Assembly: GCA_010645155.1 (NCBI GenBank)
Contig: JAAGOF010000220.1
Span: 120,765 to 184,764, forward strand
Reading direction: 5' to 3'
DNA length: 64,000 nt
DNA from: Tigriopus japonicus
Taxonomy: Eukaryota > Arthropoda > Copepoda > Harpacticoida > Harpacticidae
Shown: one piece after another, positions 1 to 10,300 of the stretch
How the letters are laid out: each line of letters opens with the position of its first letter
Position numbering within the stretch: the first letter of the stretch is position 1
Notes under the pieces: model-generated
What the model saw: only the letters and a program-made list of their open reading frames with translations
Database searches by the model: none
Told to the model about the DNA's origin: nothing
Made by a program: the position numbers and the translations under genes

Positions 1-703
1 TTGTATTGTTTCATTGGTTTTAAAATTAAATGATAAAAACCATGTTGCTTTCAACAAAAGGTGTACAATCACTATCTCAAAGCAAGTCAGTAGATCAGGA
101 GTTTGAAGATATTTGACTTAACACAATGAAACAACACAGTTTGAATTCTTTGAGAGACATCAATTGGGCATCAAATGATTGCTCATTGAATCTTTGTGGA
201 CTTTTGTTTTATGACTTATGTCAATAAAACGACATTAATCAGAATTATATTGGATTTCTTCATTAACTCCAGGCAAATTCACACCAACGCAGTAACGCGC
301 CCTTGCTTGATCCCACTCCACGTACTGCCGTCCTCCTTGTCTGGACGAAAGACACTGTTGCCAGCATGTTTCTATCTAATCATGCAATAAAAGCATACAC
401 AAATCATTGAATGCTTCTAAATCCAAACAAATTATGCTACTGCCATGCTCTGACAATTCAGTTAGCGAATTTGGGAATAAAAAAGGTATTAAACAAGGGG
501 CTAGCAGTTTTTACATTCAAATATTTCTCTCAGTAATAAATTTCCAAACCAAAAAATGTTCTATTGAACAAACAAAGAAATTTGAAATCGAGATTTTCCT
601 TTGGGAAATATTCAAACAAGTCTTGAAAGTAGAATATCTTTCAAATGAGGGGGAAGTTTTTTGTTGAAAATTAATAATTGGACATTATTCATTGTTATTT
701 ATT
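1..703. other. Non-coding, nothing recognised
   Basis: AT-rich sequence with two short open frames of no recognisable family and no clear repeat structure. Confidence 0.5.
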
Positions 704-858
704 AGAGTGAGGGAAATTTTTTGGGTTTTTTTCTGTGGAGCAGAAATTCACGACGTTTCGAGGAGTAACGTCAATGGACGATCACGGGCGTCAACCATCG
801 TTGTGAAACGTCTGGGATTTCTGCTCCACAGCGAAAAAAAAGAATTTCCCCGCACTCT
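704..858. mobile_element. Palindromic MITE, family P1, copy 1
   Basis: A 155-bp palindrome with termini AGAGTGAGGGAAATT and its complement, and an inner block CTGTGGAGCAGAAAT / ATTTCTGCTCCACAG. It is flanked by ATT on both sides (701-703, 859-861), possibly a 3-bp duplication. Further copies lie at 19020-19179 and 55672-55829. The long open frame crossing it is not a gene. Confidence 0.75.
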
Positions 859-1630
859 ATTCATTATTAAATTTGAAACTATTAATTTGGAAATATCTGG
901 CAGCGCTGTTTTATTGTCCTTTCGTCCGCACCAGAGTCTCCATGACGCTCCATGGCGCTTTCGCGTCAATTTTGAGCTTTTTGGGTCTGATCTGTGCAAA
1001 AAAACTTGGCACACTATGTTATCAATTGCGCTGTTGTTGAAAAATATTGAGGCTTTTTCTCTTCATCTATCTGGAGGCACTGATCCGGACCTCACATTGT
1101 CTCGAAACTCTACTATCGATTTTTTCCGTCGGTATGTACTTTTTTCATTCAACACGAGTTAGTCTTTTAAAACAGATGTGTTTTGAATGCTTTTTGATCA
1201 ACTGCAAAATTATTCTCGAATAAAAAGTTATTTGATGATTCGCAAAAATTATTTTCCTAACACGGAAACTTCCTAACTTAAGGAAAAATAATCCTAACAA
1301 CAAACTAAATGACTTAAACAGCATTATGAGCTTTAATATCTTTATTTCAATTCCTCCAAATCCACAATCTGCCATTCTTTTGACGTAATTTCGTAGTCTC
1401 TTAAATTTGGTGCGGTACAAAAGAACTTGGGCGATGTTCGAAATCACGATCAAAACATTTAAATTAGTATGAATTGTGCAATGTGCATATTGGTATTGTC
1501 TTCTTCATGATCACATAAGCAGATTGGCTGTCGATGATGCTCAAGATAATTCTTGCATTAAACCTTCCTCTCGTCTTTGACCTGTAATAGGACCAGAAAA
1601 CTAATTAACGTCATTGGGCTTTGTAGGGTT
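859..1630. other. Non-coding, nothing recognised
   Basis: AT-rich. A 102-codon minus-strand frame (1145-1453) has no recognisable motif and looks like chance. Confidence 0.5.
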
Positions 1631-2099
1631 TGCATGATCCAAGAAGCTCTGGAATCATGGAGTGGGAGGCTAGCAATGAGAATAATGATTTCCAGTAAGA
1701 ACAATTCAATTACGTTCTTCTGCAAATGAGACCTTGCAAATGTTGACAAGAATACGTATTTCAATTTTCAGCTCAATCGAACGTCGGAGACAAAAGGTAT
1801 GCTCACTCAAAGTTCAGTGCAAATCCTACCGAGAATGAATGAATTAGCCCTTTTGTGGTAATCGTTTTACCACAAAAGGGCGAGTTCATTCATTCTATGC
1901 TCTCAGCAGAACATAAGTTTGAGAAGGCATAACTTTTCACTCCGGCATTCGATTGGGCTGAAATTTGAAATACGAGTTCTTCTCAATGCAAGCCAGGTCT
2001 TATTTGCAGAAGAACGCAAAAGGGTCGTTTCTGCTGGAAATCATAATTCTCATTGGTAGCCTCCCACTCCATGATTTCCGTGCTTCTTGCATGATCGAA
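1631..2099. repeat. Foldback repeat with arms of about 235 bp
   Basis: The sequence around 1631-1860 recurs in inverse at 1866-2099 at roughly 80-85% identity by eye. The centre is a tight hairpin (CCCTTTTGTGGTA ... ACCACAAAAGGG near 1849-1880). Related fragments lie at 9770-9850 and 12017-12120 (shared GGGAGGCTAGCAATGAGAAT-type block), so it is a dispersed family. The short frames on both strands are mirror translations of the arms. Confidence 0.75.
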
Positions 2100-2709
2100 A
2101 GTCAAGGTTTAGAAGCAAATTTTGCTACTACCTTGAAGATTAGCTTATTTGGATCTATTAAACTCTCTTCAAAGTCTTATTCTTCTATATCCTGATTTCA
2201 CAATATACCCCATCCTGGTCTGTAGCAAAATGGACAAATGTTAATTTTTTAAATCAACACCTACGATGTGGTATGTTCCTTCGACAATTTAATAGTATTG
2301 AAGCTTTACCGTCACTTTGCAGACCAAAATTCAGTAAAATCATTTATGAAATCATGAAATGTTCTGCCATTTGTCTTCAGAAAGAAGTCCTTCAGTTCTA
2401 AAAGTGTTTGCACAAGAAAAAATGAAGAATTAGAGTAGTTTTATCTGCTGATGAAAGATTGGGATTGACCCATTTGTTCACGTTGTTGCTTATCAAACAG
2501 GTAAAAAAAAGCCTTCAGTAAAACTTTGTCTTGAAAATGAGATTGATCAGACTTCATGTGATTGAAAAAAAATTCTGGACTAGGATTGATTTCAACAGAC
2601 TGGGTGACCTCTTAGGACAAAAAAGAAGTAGGATATGTTTGGGGTTTAAACTTAACTACCCTTCCCAATCAACCAAGGAAACCAGATTGTCACAAAATAT
2701 GCTCTCCTA
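2100..2709. other. Non-coding, nothing recognised
   Basis: AT-rich spacer between a foldback repeat and the 23-bp tandem array. Confidence 0.5.
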
Positions 2710-2892
2710 ACCTTGCCGTGCCCTAAGTCCAAGCCTGTGGGACCCTAAGCCTCAGCCTTATGGGACCCTAAGCCTCAGCCTTATGCGCCCCCAAGCCTTA
2801 GTAGCCCTGCCAGACCCTAAGCTCTAGCCCTGTCGGGCCCTAAGCTCTAGTCCTGTCGGGCCCTAAACTCTAGCCCTGGCGGGCCCCAAGCT
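2710..2892. repeat. GC-rich tandem array, about 23-bp unit
   Basis: About seven degenerate units of the type GGGCCCTAAGCTCTAGTCC occupy this stretch, an island of high GC in AT-rich DNA. It ends about 40 bp before the target duplication of the foldback element. Some units are exact copies (GGGACCCTAAGCCTCAGCC twice). Confidence 0.8.
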
Positions 2893-2939
2893 GAACTCCT
2901 ATCTTGTCATTTCACGTCCGCCCGGTATGTCATTTTTAG

Positions 2940-3877
2940 GGTTCCAGGATAACTCGGTACATGGGACAACTCAACACTGGATAATTGGGTACCGCGGAAA
3001 ACTGGGTACCGCGGAAAACTGGGTACACCGGAAAACTGGGTACAGCGGAAAAATCGGTACAGGAAGATTCAGCACAAGATAACTCGGTACACCGGATAAC
3101 TGGGTACAGCGGAAAACTCGGTACAGGAAGATTCAGTTCAAGATAATTGGGTACACCGGATAACTAGGTACAATGGAAAACTCGATACAGGAAGATTTAG
3201 TACAAGATAACTGGTACACCGAGTAAGTGGGTACATTGGATAAGTGGGCAAACCAGATAAGAGGGTACACCAAATTGTCTGAGTTATGGATTAATGACCA
3301 TATTTGTCGTGGCACCGTTCTATAAACCGTGGCAAAAAATCCGGTAAAATGGAAAACACGTCTTTAGACCACTCAATTGTAAAAAGTTTTTCAAGGGCTT
3401 GGTGTGTTTATCACATCAATCTTCAAGCCAAAACCTGAAGGATATATTTTTAATGCTTTCAAAAACGTTTTGAGAACAGCAATTTAACATAGTTGCCTTC
3501 AGTCTATTTCAAACAATCTTTTTCTAACCTCCATCATCCTGACACTCACTTTTCCATTGTTACCAGTTTTTCCCATCCTGTTTATGCAGTTATCCAAAGC
3601 ACCCAATCATCTGGTATACCCAGTTATCTTGTACTAAATCTTCTTGTACAGAGTTTTCTGTTGTCCCCAGTTATCTGGCGAGCCCAGTAATCTTGTGCTG
3701 AATCTTCCTGTACCGAGTTTTCCGCTGTACCCAGTCATCCGGTGTACCGAGTTATCTTGTGCTGAATCTTCCTGTACCGAGTTTTCCGCTATACTCAGTT
3801 TTCCAGTGTATCGAGTTTTCTGCAGTACCCAGTTATCCAGTGTTGAGTTATCCCATGTACCGAGTTATCCTGGAATC
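2940..3877. mobile_element. Foldback (FB-like) element with tandem-repeat arms
   Basis: Inverted arms of about 290-320 bp (2940-3262 and 3590-3877) surround an unrelated core of about 330 bp. Each arm is built from 17-bp units such as GTACACCGGATAACTGG, arranged in a 64-bp higher-order repeat (units at 3057, 3121 and 3185). A perfect 9-bp direct repeat CATTTTTAG flanks the element at 2931-2939 and 3878-3886. Long inverted arms of internal tandem repeats plus a 9-bp target duplication are the known traits of Drosophila FB elements. There is no transposase frame, so it is non-autonomous. Short open frames over the arms are repeat translations. Confidence 0.82.
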
Positions 3878-4102
3878 CATTTTTAGATATTCACCGATTT
3901 GTGTTCACAAACTGCACAAGATTAAGTAATGCAACTAATGGTCTTTGAAATCGACCACCAAAATCAAGAACTGAAAGAAGTTCTGAGTCGCAATGCTGGA
4001 AAGAACTGGGAGTTGATAGAGCACAAAATTCAAATGTTCTTGGTGAACTTTAAAATGTGGATTATCTTTCTAAAATGACCCATAAGCTAAGCTATTCTAA
4101 AT

Positions 4103-4349
4103 CTAAAGTCTTGAGATGTTAAGGGGTGTACGACACCTTTCTCCATACCATATATACCACCGTTTCCCACAATGCTCTTCATCCGCCTTGGTTGAATCCA
4201 CGAACCAAGACTCAACAACATTGTCGTAATCATAGTCACTCTCGAGAACTCGGTCAATAGTGCTTTGTTCCACGTTTGGTTCATCTTTTACGTTTGGCTC
4301 TTGTTCGTGTTTCAAGATAACCAACACGTGGATATGTTTACACATTTTT
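4103..4349 (-). CDS. GPCR exon 9: acidic C-terminal tail
   Basis: The acceptor TTTTCCCTTCCAG has a textbook pyrimidine tract and the exon joins exon 8 in frame. It encodes residues 492-573, rich in Asp/Glu, for example DRVLESDYDYDNVVE, and ends ISRL-stop. The composition fits a cytoplasmic receptor tail. There is no family motif to confirm it, so it is less certain than the TM exons. Confidence 0.65.
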
Positions 4350-7300
4350 CTGGAAGGGAAAAGTTATAAGTTATCACATCACGTTCGTTGTCTAAAAACT
4401 CAGTTGAAACATCGTTCCAAATTTGTTATTTTTGAAGTCATGTGTTCTTTTCCTAGGGATTGCCTTGGAATAGATGGCGCTTTTGAATTGATAGGTAACA
4501 GAATTATGCAATAACGAATTCAAAGTATGACATGGCCGATTGCAAATGATCCCTGTTTTCCTCTCTTTTTTGGAGTCCCAAAGTTGGAAGCTTAGTCAGG
4601 CCTGGCCTTATTCTAGAGCATGGATTTTTAACTTTTGGGACACAACACAGTTTTGTCCAAAACTGATTTGTGAAATTCACCAACAATTCACCCAAGATGA
4701 ATCAAATAAAAACTTTTCATTCGTGCATTGAAATTTTTTGGCAGGTTGGCAAAAGGACGAGCAGGTTCAAAGATGTTTTACTTCGAACATCACAGGAATG
4801 AAAGAGCTCTCGTATTGGGAGAGACTCCAGAAGTTAGGGTTGTCCAATACCCATAGAAGGTATGAAGGTACCTGAGGCTAGTTTTTTAAACGCCAAAGAT
4901 TGATCTCAAGATCGTACTTAAGTTCGATCTTGAGATCGATCTTTGCGTCTAAAAAACTAGCCTCTGATACTGTATGTCTTCAAGAGCATTCATGGGCTCT
5001 GTCCTAACCCAGTACTTGAGGTCAGCTGGAGCGACCCTAGAGGTTTTACGTGCGTTCTGAGAGCACCTCCAAATCTAAAGGAATCGAGGCTAGTTCGATC
5101 AAAAAAGTCCTCTCTTCTTTATCGGGCTCCTTCATTGTTCAATATTTTGCCCATTAGTTTTCGTCGGGAGTATGTTGGAGCTGATCCTCAAACAACTTTT
5201 AAAGCGGGGCTTGATAAATTCTCAAATACTATTCTAAATTAACCCACCATACAAGGGTTGGCCAGATCTGCCAACAGTAACTCGTTGGCAGACCAAATTT
5301 TGTATAAATTTTAGTTGCGTAAGTAATATTTATGATTTATTTGTTAACACGGAATCTTTGTAGTGTTAGTAAAAAACCGCAACCAACCCAAAGAAAATCC
5401 ATGTCGATGGGTCCATGAATCCATCAATAAACTAGTTTCTGCTTTAACCAGGCGCATAATTTGAAGCAGCGTGTGGAAGCACTGTTTTGGGCAGCGTGAC
5501 CAACTGTTTAAGTCAAAAAGAGCTAATAACCTCAGTTTAGAGGTCAATTTTGGAGCTAAAAGAGCGAGATTGTTCTTTTTTTCCCCCAGGAGGCTATCCA
5601 GAAAACTTGATTCACAAAAGCGATCTGGCAACTCACAAACCCGTTTTTAAGCGTTGAGGAGAGTGTCGTTTGTTGCCTGGCAGTGCGACCTGATTACAAT
5701 TCATGTGAGAAAAATGGAAGCACTGCCTGTGTTTCAAACTGCACCCAAAGATGTCAGTCACACCTTGTGTGTGTATAGGTTTGTTCAAGATTATGCCAGT
5801 ACTTATGAAAATGAATATTACTGCATTCATGTATAACCAAATGAACATGTAATACACTTCGAGTAACGCCCACTTTAAGCAACAAAATTATTTGTTGGAC
5901 GTCCAAAATAGGAGTCCTAACTCATCAGTCATCACCCACCAGATCGTCAATGAACAACTTAAATTCGCTATTGATCATGAGTCCCATGATTCATGACAAT
6001 TCAGACCTTATATCCAACAGAGAACGATCCATTTATTCTACGTATTGGATATTAATCATATCTATATACGCATCATCATTCTCATCATTATCCTCATGAT
6101 AACAATTTCAGGTGTTCTAATTCTTGCTTGATCATAGAATGATTCACGTTGAAAATTCAAATTCGACAAGTACATTTAAAAAGTAACAATTAAGCACGTC
6201 CATGTAAACACCAACTATATTTTCTAAGTACTATCAACTACAGTTCTATATAGACAGAAATGTCACTCCAGTTAGGTCAGTGGAGATTTGTTTTGAGCTC
6301 ATTTCAGCAGTCCAGCAACAAGGGTGCCAGGTAACTTGATTCTTTATGCATTGCTCTAGTTCGAGCACAGCAGTTGAAAGAGCAATTCCGCCACCGACTC
6401 CCTGAAATCGCAAATTCCAGTTTTGAATCACGTAATTACCTGTGCTCGATGTCAAATCCCATCGCACACACAGTGCAAGCTTGCTGAATCACGAACAATT
6501 TGGGAGTGACATTTCTGTGCATATAGAACTGTACTATCAACTATTTCTTACCAGATGTTTTGCTTGATCACCAGGTGTATACTTCACTTCCAGTCCACTA
6601 GAGACATAGTCATGCATTTAAATACGTATGGTCATGCGTTGTGTAGCTTTGTCAGACGAGAATGTGGTCACATTGGTCCTTTGGCTAAATAGACAACATA
6701 AAGTTCTATTTTCATAGCTGATGCCATCATATGAACACGACTGACATACCTCGAACTGCTGGAAGGTTGTTGGGTTTGGTTTGGTTTCACCTTTCGTCCC
6801 AGAGGTGGCGTTGGCCTACTTTCATTGTGAGGGTCATTTCCAGTGTGGTTCATTTGGAATCTCTGAATTCTCTTGGTAATAGGGTGAAAAAGCGAAGCCA
6901 TGGCTTTTTTGAAGCTTTCTCGAAAGTTATGGCTCATAAAACCATAGATGATTGGATTGAGGGCGCTTCACGCGCCAAGAATAGATAATTAAGATGGTTA
7001 AGTATCAAGTTCATGATTAGCTTTAGGTTTTAGGTCCTAAATTTCACACCTACCTGTTTAAATATGCCAATAGGCTAGACACAGTTTTGCCATGCTTGGC
7101 CCATCCCTGTATTTGCAACTTAATCACATCCAAAGATTGGAGAATGTGGATGATTAACAATGGCGTCCAGCAAACCACGAACACAACCACAATAGCTACC
7201 AACATTCTGACAACCTAAAATTAGTTAGAAATGCATATTTGAGCCCGCACTTTAGGGTTAGCTTCTTCGGATGGATTAAAATTTGATGACTTGTATCCCA

Positions 7301-10300
7301 AAATATTGGTATGTCGTTCATTGCTTTTGACAATTTAAAACGGGCAGAGAGGGATGCACCTTAACAAAATATTGCGTATATTGGACGTCACCTTGCCAGT
7401 AACATTAAAGTTTTTTATTAATAAAAAACTTCTGAATAAACCTCCCAGCTCTTTTATGTTACATGCGGTTAAAGTTGGGTATCACAAAATCGTCTGTCAG
7501 TAGCTTGTTGATTCTTTTATTGAGTTTTTCTTATTCTAAAGCAGGGTTCAGCAACCAGTGGCCCACATTTAGGCCCAGGAGCTTTAGGGAAACTCCAAAA
7601 TAGTGGGCCCGAGAGCATCCACAGTATTGTACTCATGGACCCAGAGCTCTTTATTATTAGAAATGTGGGCCCATGAACCTTCCAGCATCTTTTTGGAGGG
7701 CTACACAAAGTTCAATTTGGTGGGCCTTAACCTAAAAGCTGTTGCCGACCCTTGTTCGAAAGCAGAGGTAGGTAACTGTTGGGCCTAAGGGTGGCTTTGG
7801 TGGGCCCAGAAGCTATGAGAAAAGTCCAGAATAGTGGGGCCCGCGAGACATCCCTTACACTTTACTCGTGGGCCCAAAGCTCTTTGATCATTAATTTGTG
7901 GGCCCCTGAACCTACCAACGCCTGTTTACTGGGCCTGACAACATGTGATCAAATTTGGGGGGCCTTGACCCAACATTGGTTGCCGACCCCTGTTCTAAAG
8001 GAACCTGTATTTTCAAATGTCTATTTCGGTCAGCTTTAAAACTTTATTACATGCTGTTATGAGGAAAGCTGAGTAAACATCAGCTGGCCCTGGTTGTTTC
8101 CCTCGTAGCTCGGTCATGGCCTCTGGTGCCTCACTGCTTCACTAAATTTCTACGATGGCATCTCATTTTGGACCGTTTGTTGTGGAGCAAGCTGACCGTT
8201 CGAAATACTCGTATTTGATCGAGCGCAGAACAGGAAAGAGTAGAGCTTTTCCCATCCTTACATCCAGCTTTGATTTTACCTCGTAGAGTAGCAATGGGCT
8301 TTGCTCGATGAATTCTTTTGTCTTAGTTATATGAGTTGTTTAAGCATTTTTGGCTCGTTTTTTTGATACTTTTGGAAAGTTTCATAGCGAAAATTAATGA
8401 AAATCAAACTTCACCTGAATCGTCTTCTCTCGATTTTCAGTTTTTTGGACCTGATATTGATTCCGAGAAGTGCCTTGGTATGTGAGCTTGATACAAGGGC
8501 TTTTGATTTGAGAATCATTATTGTCGCCAGCCATTGGAGCCATTTCAAGTTTCTCTCCTCGATTCGAAGGTAAAAGAATGGAACTCACATCCTCTTCGCC
8601 TTCAATTGCCATTTGTTCATTCCTAGAAGAAAATCAAAGAATTCCTTTGTCCACAAAGGTTTAACCAAGGATGGTTTGGATCACTTCATTTCCTTGATCA
8701 TAGTTAAAGGGTGGGAGAAAATGAAATAGATTGGAGGCTCCTTTTTAAGGCTAAGGTGGCGTGTAATGTGATAAAAATGCGGATTAAAGTTATTCTTTAA
8801 TTCCTAACAAGTTTCATTTTTGTCCATTTTTTAGGATTTTGCCTGGGTGCGTATGGTATTTGTTGATTTCAGGAGTTCTGCAGGAAAAAGGCTGCCATTT
8901 CAAAAATCTTGGTCCGAATCGAGAAATAAGCACATATTTGAATTCAGCGTTGAAAATACTATTTTTTTAGTTAAAGAAACTGCCTTTCTCGTGAAAAACT
9001 CTTTCCAGTCTGGGCCTGAATCGGGAGCAGACCTTGGTTGCCAAGTCCTTGGACAAGTTTGCAAATTCATGGCGGTTTTTTTGCTTCAATTCGTCTGAGG
9101 TGTTGCATGGAGTTCGGTTGGTATGTCTTTTAACCACGCCCAATATTAAAAAAAATCCAACGGATTGAGATCCAAAGAGTTAGGAGGTCAAAATTAAGTC
9201 CGGTCCAACGAAATCGCAAAAACTCTCCTACAGCCAGACTTTGTTTATTGTACTTTCCGGCGGGAATTTCTAACAAGACCTCTTGTCTTTTCCACCAAAT
9301 TGGAACTGTAAATTCTTTTTTTGAAGCCATTTTTCGTCCACACACTCACATATGACTCATCTTTGAGCTGACAAATTTCAAACCTATAGCTTTTTACAGA
9401 TATTCCAAAAAACACCACCAAAGTCGATCAACAAATACCATACGCACCCTGTTATACAGATCTGCCAGCAATAACTCGTTGGTAGACCAAGTATCATATA
9501 AATGTTGATTGTTTGCAGTAACGTTAATGAGTATCTTTCTTTGAGGTGAATCTCATTCCTTGAAATGGTAAAAAAAATCCCCAATCCAACAACAAAAATT
9601 AATTAAGAAAATAAACATGAATCCGAAAATCGTTCATTTGAACGACTTACAAGTTCAGTCAAACTTAAGTCTAGATACCCCACGTTTGTAGTCTAGCCTA
9701 GAGCTGTTTTTTTTTTCCTAGATCCTGGTTCCTTTTCATGGACCCTGATTCTTTCAACAATCAGTGTCTCTTTTGGAGGAGAAGGTTCGATTCTACTCAA
9801 GATCAGAATTCTCATCGCTAACCTCCACTCGAGGAGCTCCTTTTTTCTCAGTTGAACACAAATTTTTGAGTAAAAAAATCATTCATGGAAGAGGTAATAA
9901 CATTCTCTCCCCCTTTTCACTCCTTAAAAAAGGGTAAAATATGTGTCTGTCCACCAAAACCATTTCGCCATCGGAAAACAAGTCAAAAATGTATAAGGCA
10001 ATTTTTTCCACAGACATTAGTTTTGTTTTTCCTTTTTTGGAATTCCTTTGTTGCTTTTACCTATTGATAAACATATTTTACATTTTTGGGCAAGTTTTGG
10101 TCACTTAACGACACATTTTCGTCTTTTCCCAATCTTTGCATGACTAATACGGGCTGTGTTTATACAAATTATTGAAATAATTGTGTTTTTACTTCATCAA
10201 CAACAGGTCATGGCTTCCAAGCAGCTAAACGAGATTAACAAAGCCACATTTAATCGCAAAATGAGTTATTTGCCTCTGATATTTTTTTGATTTCTATTAT

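Noticed and set aside
692..1162. 156-codon plus frame and overlapping 88-codon minus frame
   Set aside because: They translate the palindromic MITE at 704-858 and its AT-rich flank. No protein family is recognisable.
1558..2195. Two similar short proteins on opposite strands (both start MKY and contain LEIIILI)
   Set aside because: They are mirror translations of the arms of the 1631-2099 foldback repeat, not paralogous genes.
3133..3886. Cys/Tyr/Ser-rich repetitive peptides resembling a secreted repeat protein
   Set aside because: Translation of the 17/64-bp repeat arms of the foldback element. The frames are not maintained across units.
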